From Didymodactylos carnosus (taxonomy: Eukaryota; Rotifera; Eurotatoria; Philodinida; Philodinidae): a stretch of 26,005 nt of DNA. A model generated the notes under the pieces. It did not search any database. It was not told the DNA's origin and saw only the letters and a list, made by a program, of their open reading frames with translations. Shown piece by piece: positions 1 to 10,599 of this stretch (its first letter is position 1; each line of letters begins with the position of its first letter). The position numbers and the translations under genes were made by a program. The stretch spans positions 1-26,005 of the forward strand of contig CAJNOQ010002140.1 in the NCBI GenBank assembly GCA_905250885.1, read 5' to 3'.

Positions 1-373
1 AAGAAAAGAAGACCAAACAAGTGAAATCATTGTCCTAAGGACTACATTGTATCTCCTGAGAGGAATCCTTAAACAGAACATCATCATAAAATAAAAATGG
101 ACGAAAGGAAAAGAAAAACGTTGGACTTAGAGAAAGAAGAAAAGAACATAAAGTGAGAGCAATAAAAATAGATTGTTGTTGTTACTGGTCGAAGTAGTTT
201 TATAAATGTCAGGAAAAGTCGATATTGTTTTATAATTTCTGTATTATATCTCTCGATTCATTTGCTTTTCTGATATAGTCTAAAATTGTATCGACAGCAT
301 GAATCCTAATCCGTCTGTTGCGGATACACTATGAACATCACAATATACTTGCCCTAGTCGAACACCTTGGAAC

Positions 374-590
374 CAAGATCTTGACATCTTAGATTTTTTT
401 CGAAAAAGTCTTTAGTATAAGATGTCAAGATATTTTTCTTCCCAAGATCTTATCCATGATCTTGGGTGCGAAATCCTAAAAATTATTTTATATCGAAGAT
501 CTTGACTGTAAAATAGCTTCCCACAAGATCATGACTCAAGATCTTTGATACAGAAATATTTTGACACTTTGTACCAAAGATCTTTGAGTA
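374..590. repeat. cluster of AAGATCTTG palindromes and short hairpins
   Basis: The 10-base palindrome CAAGATCTTG (374-383) and close variants recur about six times in 220 bases. They form nested inverted repeats. ATCTTGACATCTTA (378-391) pairs with 418-431. CCCAAGATC (441-449) pairs with the reverse complement ending at 466. CTCAAGATCTTTG from about 535 pairs imperfectly with a copy ending near 589. It could be a decayed hairpin element or a local palindrome array. Confidence 0.65.
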
Positions 591-869
591 ATCATTGGTT
601 ACCATTCACCGTTTTATTTTGCCGATGCCATCCTATATATGAACACCGTATTTTGTGTCATGCACTTTTGTGGTTCCCAGAGTTCGGGTATAGCCGGTAG
701 GCAGGTTCTTGAAGATTACCTGTAGCGTCCGAACCACGGTAGATAGGAGCTTGAGACTTGCACCTGATTATAGAGCGACATCTGTTATATATCCACATGC
801 TTTTAGAGTAGTACTTTAATATAAGGATTTTTGGAATGGCAGACTCGGACATTTTGTTTTGAAAGGTAC

Positions 870-1010
870 ACTATGGTAGAGCTGTCGAAAAAGCTCATTT
901 TAGCACATACTTATGCCCCCGAGTGTCCTCTTTCATAATCTGAAAACCGTAGGTCTCTAGCATTTTTTCGTTCAAAAGTTATTCAAAAAACGTCCGTGAT
1001 CTTTATATTT
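870..1010. repeat. diverged relative of the 23.5-24.25 kb foldback arm
   Basis: Positions 912-988 align without large gaps to 24184-24259 in the same orientation. They share the 17-mer TCAAAAGTTATTCAAAA (972-988 and 24243-24259) and many scattered matches, perhaps two thirds identity by eye. The stretch begins near a TACACTATGG motif at about 868, which resembles a TA-flanked transposon end, but I found no matching opposite end. Confidence 0.4.
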
Positions 1011-1725
1011 TGAGATGCATAGTAATAACAACTCTGATTTAGTGGATTACAGGAATTAAATATTTGAATTGATTTGAGCCAATCATCTTAGATCAGCGAT
1101 TAGATCTGCCCGCTCCATAAAAATCTCGAAGCTGTAAGATCCAGTCTGAAGAAAAAATGTAAGTTTCTTGGAGAGACCTGTGCGGGCCGAGCCAGTCAGT
1201 AGAATGCTTTTATTATAGGAACATTTTTGCATTATGTTTTAATTTGTTCAGTTAGTTGTTAGATACAAAAGCTTCGCACAACGTAAAAATCAAGATAAAA
1301 TTTGTATGTCTGTATAAAAACTTGTTAGATATGTCTGAACATTTAAAAACAAGTCGATATGCTCTACAAACGTATAAGAATTTAGCTCGACGCTTTTAGT
1401 AGGGTTCCTGAAGCCTGTTTTTCGTAAACTCGATCAAGAAAGGCCTATCAGTCGAAATGGATACCAATGTCAAAGTTAAAATAAAAAATTATCCATGAAA
1501 TAAAGCAGATTTTTTAAGGAAAAAGCAAGGAACACTCCGATTGTTCCACATGTAAGATGTATATGCAAAATAGTAAAAATTTGTCTGACACTAACTGTTA
1601 TCGATATAAGTTAAATAAACAGTTGACTTATAAGTTATAACAAAAAAATAAATAAAATAACAAAAATAACAGCTAAGAGCAAAATATGAAGAGAATTTTA
1701 ATCATGTTAACTCAGGTGATTGAAT

Positions 1726-1945
1726 CATACTATTCGATCCTACAAGATCGTATACGATTATATACGATCTACATACGAATCGTGGTACCTGATTTATCGT
1801 CTGGCTCGTACTGTGCGATTTCATACGAAGTTGTACGATCGTATTATACGATCCGGAGGACAAATCAGATACCACGATTCATATATGATTTTTATACGAT
1901 TTGGTACGATTTTGTCTGATTCAGATACGATCTTAGTACGATTCT
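1726..1945. repeat. TACGAT-rich repeat with inverted arms
   Basis: Variants of TACGAT/ATCGTA occur over ten times in 220 bases. Inside it, GAATCGTGGTACCTGATTT (1777-1795) is matched by an inverted copy at 1862-1880 with one difference, giving a 19-base-arm hairpin with a 66-base loop. The block meets the stop codon of the calpain gene (1933-1935), so the repeat forms the gene's 3' flank. Confidence 0.7.
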
Positions 1946-4906
1946 TCGACCTGGAAAGATTCGTTGTCTGGTATTTTTTGTGGAATGTGAATATCGTCGT
2001 CATTGTCCATACTTATTTCAGGATAGTGATCATATTTACGTCTATTCTTTAAATGTTTAATCTGGCTATCCGTAGATAGTTTATAATTTACATATTCGTG
2101 ACCTATGGTGAATGAATGAGAGGCATTTTTTCTAGAAATAGTCACCACTATTTGACGATGTAATGGCGGTATTGAATCATATAGTTCATGCTTTTCTTGT
2201 CGAGATATAAACGCATTTTGAGTTAATGTACATCGAAGATGAAAATGAACATATTTTGTCTGTCGTCTATTCTCAACTAATATCACGAGACCATCCCAGA
2301 ATTTTTTTAATTCATAAATAACTATGCCATCAGATTTCTTTTTCCAAAATTTTTTTTTTCGAGTATTCGTATTTACTTTTTCACCATAGATTACACAGAG
2401 TCTAATTAAGAATTCACGTTGAAGTCGAATAGGAAACGTAACACGTTCTAAATCGATTGCAAGTGAACTGTGAATAGCTAAAAATTGGAGACACGATTTT
2501 TAAGATTCAACGACTGAACAGTAATGAAAAGAGCGTTACCAATATTAAATTCGGTGCTATCTAATCTTTTATTATCTGGATTAAATAATAGTGGCACTAT
2601 TACATAACTGCCAGCTTTCAAACACCCGTCTGTGGAAACAAGTTTGCCTTGTATTCTATTACTAATCATTGATATCGAACAAATTTGATACGCAGGGGTT
2701 TGTTTCATACTAACAATGGCTACACATAAACTCACTTCACTTCGTTGAGTACGTAAATTTTTATTTATTTTACGATATAATGTAATATCTAATTCGGTCT
2801 CATTTTTTATTGTCAAATAATAAGCTTAAATGAGCATAACAGTGAATGAAGTACCTAATCGCGAATGATAGATGTATTTACCTTGCATAAACTTTTTATT
2901 TGTTGCTGTTAACAATGATAAAGATGTTTCTTGCCGTGGTTCGCTTTGTTCAGGTAACGATGATGTGGATAACGAACGTTGTTGTTGTTGTTGTTTTTGG
3001 TCGTTTTGTGTTAGTGTTCCTGGATAAAAGTTGGCACTGTCTCTTACTTCGTACCAGCCTTCTCTCAGCTTACATATATCAGTATATTCAAAATATTTGA
3101 CAAATGATAGAAAGGGCATCCAAAACACACCGTCTTTCTTACTACGTTTTTCACGCAATAATTCAGAGCGTAATTCTGGATTCTGCGTCCATAATGATGA
3201 ATCATCAGACCAATCACCTACAGCATAAAATAGTAGAAAAGCTTTTTATGGAGATAAGAATAAAACAAAATTTTTTTTAGCGAATTAAACTAATAACTTT
3301 TCTGAAGAGTCGTACAAGGCTGTAATAGCGATACTTTCAGTACTTTGCTCTTATAATGTAATACCACTGTATAGGTTACACCCACCTAACCATCGATAGG
3401 TACCACCCCATGGATTTCTTAACCGTAATAGACGATGACCATTCACCTCCTTGACATCTTGTAAAGAGTAAGCATGAGTGTTTAATAGACCAGATTTTTC
3501 AAATTCTTCTTTATCTATTGAACTATTACTACACATAGCACACATAAGAAATCCACTATCACGAGAATGTAACAATTTTTCCCACAATTTATTATAATTC
3601 GCATTTTTATCAGCGGAATTATTGAATTGGCCTGAAAAAATATAGATAGTCAATTAAAGCAATCGTGATAGGACAATATTATGATTTTTACCTAAATTTA
3701 TTGTTTCGCATGGTCTACCAGTTACCATTGATAAACCTACAAAGATTTCTTAAAATTTTATCAAACGTTAGTAGTCCTAGTGTAGCTTTAATTAGGAATT
3801 TCTATTATTAGTCTACAATCGTATTTTGTTTTCGATTTATTAATGTAACAAACCTTCACAACATTGTCCAGCTATAATTGCTTCATAACTCCCATTTAAT
3901 TTTGCTAGTGCCTTTTCAATTAATGCTACCTGTATAAGAACCACAAAAGTTTTTTTCCTACATGTTTCTGTACGAAAATGAATACACACCCATAATTGTT
4001 TTCGCTGTGCTTGTGAATATGCAAGTGTGTGAAATTTCGTACATGGAAAACGATCATCAACAAGTACTTGAGTCCACATACCATCTTTGCATAGTCGAAC
4101 ATAATAAATACCTTCAGGATTGTATTCCTGAGTAATTAAAACCTATAGTGCATAGACTAAAAACTAATAAATTTGGAAACATAAATGAAGTGCATATATT
4201 CTTACCTCCTTTAAATATTTGGGTTTTTCTGCAAGAACACTTAATGCAGTAATAAACCAACAGTCACCTAAGAAAAAAAAACGTTCAACAGTATTACGAT
4301 ATGGCCTGTTATATTTTTTCTACCTAACGCTCCTTGTAAAACATCATTTGGCTTTGGATCTCTGAATACTGTCCATTGTGTACGAACATTTTCTGCCCGA
4401 TGGTGTGTCAGTATTTTATCAGATCTTAACCATTGAACAACTGTTTGTACATGATGTGGGTGCGATTGATGAGGTAACAACTGAATAGTGGTTTCTGATA
4501 GTGAATGACCATTAATGTATAATGAGTAACTATTCGCTGGAAATGTGTTATCCTGAAATTGAGCATTGGTCAATTTACATTTTTGTCTTAATCTTTCAAA
4601 ATGTTTCTGAACAATGTGTTCATCGGCTTCACGTTTTTGAGCGATTAAAACACTACGACGCTGTGATACACGATGATCATTAATATAATCCGGATCGTCC
4701 CAATTTTCACTATTGTGATGTTGATAATTATCGCCAACTTTTTTCCGTGAAGCAAATTTTAGGGAATTTGGATTACTAAAAAGAAAATAAGAATTTATTG
4801 TAATAAATTAGAGAATGATGAATTTATATTTAATATGATCTTGCCTAATATGTTTATTATTATTAACATGTGTGAAAGATATATCTTTCGAGTGTTTTAG
4901 TGGCAT
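1933..4906 (-). CDS. CAPN15: calpain-15 (SOL/small optic lobes) family cysteine protease
   Basis: Intracellular papain-fold protease. Coding exons on the minus strand are 4906-4845, 4775-4324, 4267-4206, 4142-3990, 3929-3854, 3736-3692, 3631-3386, 3217-2882, 2824-2540 and 2477-1933. All phases agree and give 753 aa. The catalytic Cys174 sits in QGALGDCWF, His336 in NTHAYS and Asn356 in LRNPWG, so the triad is intact. The segment after about 478 carries [22 protein letters not shown] and [10 protein letters not shown], which I recognise as the calpain-15/SOL C-terminal region and not a penta-EF-hand domain. Residues 433-472 are a polar linker with five glutamines. The start is the first ATG after an in-frame stop. 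The first 110 or so residues show none of the Cys-pair zinc fingers found in fly SOL and mammalian CAPN15; an upstream exon could be missed. The first intron is GC-AG. Confidence 0.9.
4776..4844 (-). other. GC-AG intron in the calpain gene
   Basis: The donor reads AG|GCAAG and the acceptor TTTTTAG. Splicing joins a 62-base first exon to the 452-base second exon and completes a serine codon (AG+T), keeping one frame from the ATG at 4906. No GT donor nearby preserves that frame. GC donors with an otherwise consensus context are a known minor intron class. Confidence 0.7.
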
Positions 4907-5769
4907 GTAAACGTTACTTTTGTTGAACTACGTTGTGTATACATCTTATTTTTGTATCATTCGTTGTTAAACAAAATTCACATTTTTGCTAAGTATAAAT
5001 CTAAAGCTTCCATTCAATTTATTTGTGTGCTTAAAAATCAAAGAAGTGCACGACATAATTATCCAATCGTTTTATATTCAATCTTAATCTATCACAGTCA
5101 AAGATTTCATCATCTCTTTCATCCTTTAAAAAAATATTGTTTCACCGTATTTTCCATAGTTCGGATGCTCTAGACGCGAACGCCGGACACACAAGCGTTG
5201 AGACCAGCATGATTTCAAGTTCTAGTATTTTGCATCTAATGTATCTTATCCATTTTCTACTATAAATTTTATATTTTTTAATTTTATTATATACTCGAAT
5301 ACCGTTATTTATTTATTTTTCAGTTACTGTCTTTGGTTCTTATTTTTATTTTTGTTCTTTTCTAGCCATTCTCTTATTAACTTTTTTGTTTAGTTTTATT
5401 TAAATATCATCTTTTACATATTCTTGTTCACATGGCCAAAGCGACTTTATGAAAAAGGTATAGAAATATGCCATAATCCTACCAAATTCGAAACTACGGT
5501 GTCAAAAAACGTTCCTTGACTAAGTTTTTAGTGTCCCCAAGACTACACATTGATGATGTATTTTTTTTCCCGTTCATTGTGGTACCACAAAAAGGGTTGT
5601 TTCTTCATATCTCAAATTATCAAACAACTTATTTTCAATTAGAAACATTCATCTCGAGCTATCCAATATTGGTTGCGACCTTTTTTGATATAGGTTTATG
5701 CCATATTTTTATTTTATTCATCAAACCACTCTAGTCATATACTTAGCGAGAGTCATCGTTCTACAAGTA
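4907..5769. other. intergenic, AT-rich
   Basis: Upstream flank of the calpain gene. I see only AT-rich sequence with a small GC-richer patch at about 5160-5210 and no coding exon. The open frames at 4952-5173 and 5516-5734 (+) lack recognisable motifs and splice context. Confidence 0.5.
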
Positions 5770-6225
5770 CACTATAAAAAAGAACAAGTGTCCTAGGATA
5801 CTTGCATAGCTGGAACCGGGCCGGTAGGGACCGATATTTCACTGGTCGAAACTTTTGAGACATCTGCTCTTTTTACCCTGTTTTTCGTCAAAAGTTAAAA
5901 TTTCACGCCTTTTTGAGTCAGAATAAATAGGACGATGCTCAAGACAGATATTATTTTCATCACTTGTTTTAAGATTAAATGTTATAGACTCGTGATTGTG
6001 CAGATTCTCTCACATGTGCTCGCAAACTATTTCATTTCATGAGGGAAATGTTTTCTGAAATCGATTTTCAAAAAACTTTGCCAGTTTTTCGCTGGTTTGA
6101 GTTATAATTCCAACCGGCTAGTTTACCGATCGGACCTGTTCGGTTACACTTTTAGACCGGCCGGATCGGACCGATTTACCGTATCTCAACCGATTCTGGC
6201 TCTGGGTACTTGTTCTTTTACAGTG
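5770..6225. mobile_element. MITE-like element with TA target duplication
   Basis: The left end CACTATAAAAAAGAACAAGT (5770-5789) is matched by the reverse complement of the right end, CACTGTAAAAGAACAAGT, with one substitution and a two-base gap. Each end is flanked by TA (5768-5769 and 6226-6227), the target of Tc1/mariner-type transposases. Subterminal CCGG-rich sequence is also partly inverted, with GGGCCGGTAGGGACC near the left and related CCGGCCGG/CGGTCC motifs near the right. At 456 bp with no transposase frame, it is non-autonomous. Confidence 0.75.
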
Positions 6226-7436
6226 TATTAAACATTTCATACCCATTCTCGATTCTTTTTTTGATTTAAATATAAATTTGTTTGTTCAAGACATTTGGTA
6301 TGAACCACAGTGAGAGTATTCTATAGCAAAATATAAAATGCACATTTACCTCTTTTCAAATATTATTATGAAAAATCATTTGGTTTAGTTTGTGTAGTTC
6401 GTAGTATTTTTTATTATACTGATATTTTTGTCTATAAATGCAGAAACCCAAAGATTTTTTTGTGTGAAAATCAGAGAAACTCAGAAATACAGTTAAATAA
6501 AAGAAAAAAAAATGTCATTTCGTCAGAGTATGCACAAACTGATCAGCTAGTTCAATAGATTTTTAATGAAACTTACAGTGATAGTATGTAACAACCAAAC
6601 ACATCTGTTTCTGAGGCGTAGCCCAGTGCAGAGTTGGAACCGCTGATGTCACTGGCAGCCCAAATGTCGGAGCCCTAGCGTCTGATGATCGAGAAAGACA
6701 GTCGTTTTTAAAGTTAAGAGTTTTTTGAGGGGGTGGGGGGTGGGGAGAAACAAAATGGCTGTTTTTGCACTTTTTGTTCTTTTCTCATTACGGCCGGTCG
6801 GACACACAATCTCAGGTATTTTTAAAGGACGTACGACGAGAATCGGATTTTTTCGTTCGTAACAAAACGAAAAAAGCACATCGTTTTTGTAAAATTTCTG
6901 AAATATAGAACGGGAAAGGGCAGATTTTTTCGTATGTCTACTAAGAGCCCCATTAGAAGTATCAGTTTATTACACGATCGAATTTAATGAATATTTGAAT
7001 GAGAATATTTCTCCTTTAAATACTAAGTCTTTACCATGTTCATAGGCTATGTAGATCCCTGAAAAAAGTTTTCACATTTTTGCCCACTAGGTCAACGCTG
7101 ACAAGTTTTGTCTCTTCTGTTCATTGTCTTAATCTTCTTCTTTCACACGATCTCAGCTGGAATTCGCATGTTGCGGATACTGTTGGTAAAAAGAAAGGAC
7201 ATATACTTGGCTTTCATTCTTCCAAACTTAATTATTGCCGTGCCTTGTATGATATCTGATATGATCTCTTTACTTTCCATTCGGTGAATCGTTTTGCGAC
7301 TCAGATTATTCTTCAGAACTCTAATTACTACGTAAACAACTATGTTCTTTGACAAAATACAATAAAGTTTGTAGTTGTTTTAATTGAAGTAATCATCTTG
7401 TTTTATTTCAGCCTCTCATATGGCCATTCTCAAATT

Positions 7437-7473
7437 TTATTCAAATAACAGTCACTCACTACTGTTTGAATAA
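7437..7473. repeat. short perfect-stem hairpin
   Basis: TTATTCAAA (7437-7445) pairs with TTTGAATAA (7465-7473) and ACAGT (7448-7452) with ACTGT (7461-7465), around an 8-base CACTCACT loop. It may be chance in AT-rich DNA or a small structured element. Confidence 0.4.
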
Positions 7474-8393
7474 ACTGTACTATGATTAAAACTATGAATG
7501 AAACTGATCTTTCTTCTTCACTCCCTTTTCTAAATTTGACTATTCATCGAAAATGCTCCTATCTGCTTTATTCTATAAAATCTATCATTACTTAAGTCCT
7601 CTTCGTATTTTCTATTCGATAAAGTCATCTCGCTTTCACTACCTCATTAACAACACTAAATATCTTCAGCAACGTTGCTTCATATAAAAAGCAGGGCGGT
7701 TGTTATAAAAAGTTTTCTGCTGCTGAAAAAAAATATTCTTTTTCCTCTGCCTGGAATTATAGAGAACGCACCGAAATAATTTTCAAAAGCAAGGAAATGT
7801 AACTAACCTCTCAATCCTCTTTCCATTATTTAGGCCATGAATATCTTTGTATTCCACATCTTACTCAACAATTTTCTTCTAAAACTATTCTAGTCAGTCA
7901 CTGACCAGAAAAAACAAAATTTGATAATATTCCACAGTCAGTGATTTCATCTTTGCTCTCATTCATGTTTTAATCGAACAATATTCCACTATATTTTCAT
8001 CAATTAACCTTTATTTTTTTAGTATCTATTGTCATGTTTCCTAGTGAATGTAATTGAAATCGGTACCTAAGAATTTTGGCTGCGGCAAGTCAAGTATGTC
8101 TAAGTACTGTGATATTACTGGGATGGGTACCTAAAATTACTCGTTAGGTAAGTTACTTTAATACTTGGCTGAGACTAGCAGAGGTACCTTTTTAATTCCT
8201 GCTATTCTTATTGTGACTTCTTATTTATTTTATTTACACTAGTCTTTTATATATGATCAGAACCCTAAATAGCGGGAGGGCCTGAATAGGGGTACCTCAC
8301 CCAGTAATTGAAACATCTGCATAAAACTTTTAAAAATTAATTTTTTATACTAGCTCTGATAGCTTTGGGAAAAGGTGACTTTTTTCTTTCTTA

Positions 8394-8455
8394 GCATCGG
8401 AGAGCAGCGCAACAGCATCGGATAGAATCGCTCTGCATCGGATGCTGAGCATCTC
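8394..8455 (+). repeat. three GCATCGGA units at 20-21 base spacing
   Basis: GCATCGGA begins at 8394, 8415 and 8435. The bases between are similar in composition but not identical, so this is a decayed three-unit tandem repeat or a chance cluster. Confidence 0.5.
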
Positions 8456-8642
8456 AAGCTCCAAGAAGCATTTCAACGGCTCTGGAAAGCTCTCAGAGTC
8501 GCCTTTTTTCCCTTGATGCAAACGCTTCTATCCTTCGAGCTGATTCAATTTCCTGTTGTTCTATTTAGACTTATAAGCTTTGTTGTGACAATATGCCAAG
8601 TTATTTTGTTGATAAAGCACTCCAGTGAATGCACTCAGGGAT

Positions 8643-9090
8643 AAGTACTCATACGCGTACTATATAGAATAATGCACCGAGTACTCATGCATTCTTTTAC
8701 TCACTGAGCACTTTTATGAGTACTCATGTGCAAGTATTGAGTATGTGAGTACTCATATGAGAATTTCATGAGTATTCAAATGAGATTTTACATAAAATTC
8801 ATTAGGTTTTTTGGACACTTTTCCGTTTATCATCCTTGTAAAGAAATATCGTCGGATACTCAGAGTTTAGCTACGAGTCCGATCGTAGGCGAGCGCGTCT
8901 CTGATTGTGACAGAAATACTAGCGAAAAAATCCTAAGTTTCTACGGTGAAATCTGTGTATCTTATATAGCTACATCTTTGCAACACAAAAAGGTGAATGA
9001 GTATTCAATACTCAATGAGTATACCTTACTCGGTGGATAGTCATCGAGTACTCTAGTACAATATTTTGAATAAGTCGTACTCATGCTCTC
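8643..9090. repeat. GAGTACTC-rich block, possible small element
   Basis: The palindrome GAGTACTC(AT) occurs at 8679-8688, 8718-8727, 8747-8756 and 9046-9053, with near copies (AAGTACTCAT, GAGTATTCA, GAGTATAC) at both ends of the block. The copies concentrate in 8643-8790 and 8994-9090 and flank an open frame (8768-9040, +) whose predicted 90 aa I do not recognise. The arrangement resembles subterminal repeats of a DNA element, but I could not define termini or target duplications. Confidence 0.45.
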
Positions 9091-9161
9091 TAAAAAAAAT
9101 CCGTAGCTTACTAAACGAATATCGGTTTTGGGATTTGCTCCTAATAGAAAACGATATTCTG

Positions 9162-9494
9162 TTTTCGTCTATCCGATAATTTTCGGAAAGAATATCGTAG
9201 AATCCTGGAAAGCGTCTTGTTTTGTAGAATGAAGTGCGCTCTTCAAAATCCACTACTAGCTCACTTCGAAATAATTGACGACTTTTCGGTTACAATGGAA
9301 ATAAAATACTAAAAGCCCTAAAAACAGACGACAATGTTTTTGGGGCTCTTCGTATTTTAAGTACAGCATAAAAAGCGTTAATTATTTTGAACTGAGCTAG
9401 TGATGGATTTTGAAGAACGCACTTCATTCTACAAAACAAGACGCTTTCCAGGATTCTACGATATTCTTTCCGAAAATTATAGGATAGACGAAAA
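9162..9494. repeat. long foldback (inverted repeat), about 160 bp arms
   Basis: Positions 9162-9326 are the inverted copy of 9335-9494 around an eight-base loop. The outer 115 bases or so of each arm are more than 90 percent identical by eye; the inner parts are less so, with small gaps. The outer ends read TTTTCGTCTATCC on both strands. Open frames starting DFEERTSFYKTRRF appear on both strands because the arms mirror each other and should not be read as genes. It fits a foldback-type non-autonomous element or a hairpin RNA source. No target duplication was found. Confidence 0.85.
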
Positions 9495-10599
9495 GAGAAA
9501 AAACGGTAACGCACAGAGATTCCGGTAGCAGAGTTACGCGTTTTTCATGTAGTAATCTAGATGACAACTAGTAGTGCTGAGTCACCCAAATTATAAACGA
9601 AATGTATCTAGATTTTTCCCATAGGTGATTTTTGCTTGAGACGTACAGTAGAAAATATTTTTTTAGAAATTCATACTATCTCGGACGGGAAAAGTTGCTT
9701 GCCCCATCGAATAGCTCAGCTCTATTTAGGACCTTGTATATGTCTGCTCTTATATTAACAGGGTTTATCATTTTATAGATATATGCAACCTTTTCCTAGC
9801 GACGATTTAAATAAATTACGTTATATTTAAATATATAATTATTATGGCCTCTATCTCTTTTTAAAAATGAATAACAGATTTATAGAAATACGGCATCTGA
9901 AGTGAGTTGTTTTTGTCAAGAATTGCGAATGAACAGATATAGATTGATGTACTATCTGAGATAGACATCTAGAAAGGTAGTGTAAGATTGGTTATCACGT
10001 AAAACAATTGTAAAGTACGGATAGTTAAAGAAAAAAAACGTATAGAAAATTTGTATAAAAATGTTATTTGTTGTTAGTGTTATAGTCAACGTGAGTTTTA
10101 AAGTTTTGGTGTTGATTGTAGCGGGAATACCGTTATTTCAATAAACATTTCCAAATAAATAAACAAAAACTTTTTGGTTACTTTCTCTTATTGTTATTCT
10201 GATGTAACTACACAAATTTTAGAAATGCCTCATTTACCTTAACTCATTGATGCTGCTACTTTTTTTTCTTGTTAACATAGTCTTCATTGTCGATGATAAA
10301 TGATTCATTTACTTATATTAAGTAAATCAAAGAAGACATTTTAAATAAGAAAAAATGAATGAGCGTTTTACATTCATAACATCTATTTCTCTCGTTTTCT
10401 TCTGATCAATAAACATTTACCTACTTATACATCCATTCTTGAAAATGTGGGCGATGTTTATGTCAAATCTACGAAAAATAATAATTTTCTTTTCTTTTTA
10501 AGATTATATATTAGCTCAAAACAGAGAAAAAAGAGAAACATGTTGATTGGCAAATATTCAGCTGAGAATAAATAAATAAATGTGAATCATAATCACAGT
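9495..10599. other. intergenic, AT-rich
   Basis: No exon, RNA gene or clear repeat was recognised in this stretch. Confidence 0.5.

Larger units (their letters stand above)
1..1932. other. intergenic, no supportable gene
   Basis: I see no coding exon here. The first 180 bases are purine-rich on the plus strand, a palindrome cluster lies at 374-590, a stretch at about 870-1010 resembles the foldback arm near 24180-24260, and TACGAT-rich sequence runs from 1726 to the calpain stop codon. The short open frames, such as 658-852 (-) and 1686-1919 (+), have no recognisable motif, and the second falls in low-complexity repeat. Confidence 0.6.
6226..8639. other. intergenic, no supportable gene
   Basis: AT-rich with pyrimidine-rich stretches around 7500-7960. 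Notable details are a G-rich run at 6729-6745, a hairpin at 7437-7473 and a GCATCGGA triplet at 8394-8442. The open frames at 6649-6879 (-) and 7143-7355 (-) have no recognisable domain or splice support. Confidence 0.5.

Noticed and set aside
2478..2816. Continuation of the calpain domain frame through to the stop at 2478
   Set aside because: A consensus GT donor at 2539 and an AG ending at 2478 remove this part, and the next exon restores the family sequence [13 protein letters not shown].
9053..9514. Small proteins with DFEERTSFYKTRRFPGFYD
   Set aside because: They arise from both arms of the 9.2-9.5 kb hairpin. There is no support beyond an open frame.
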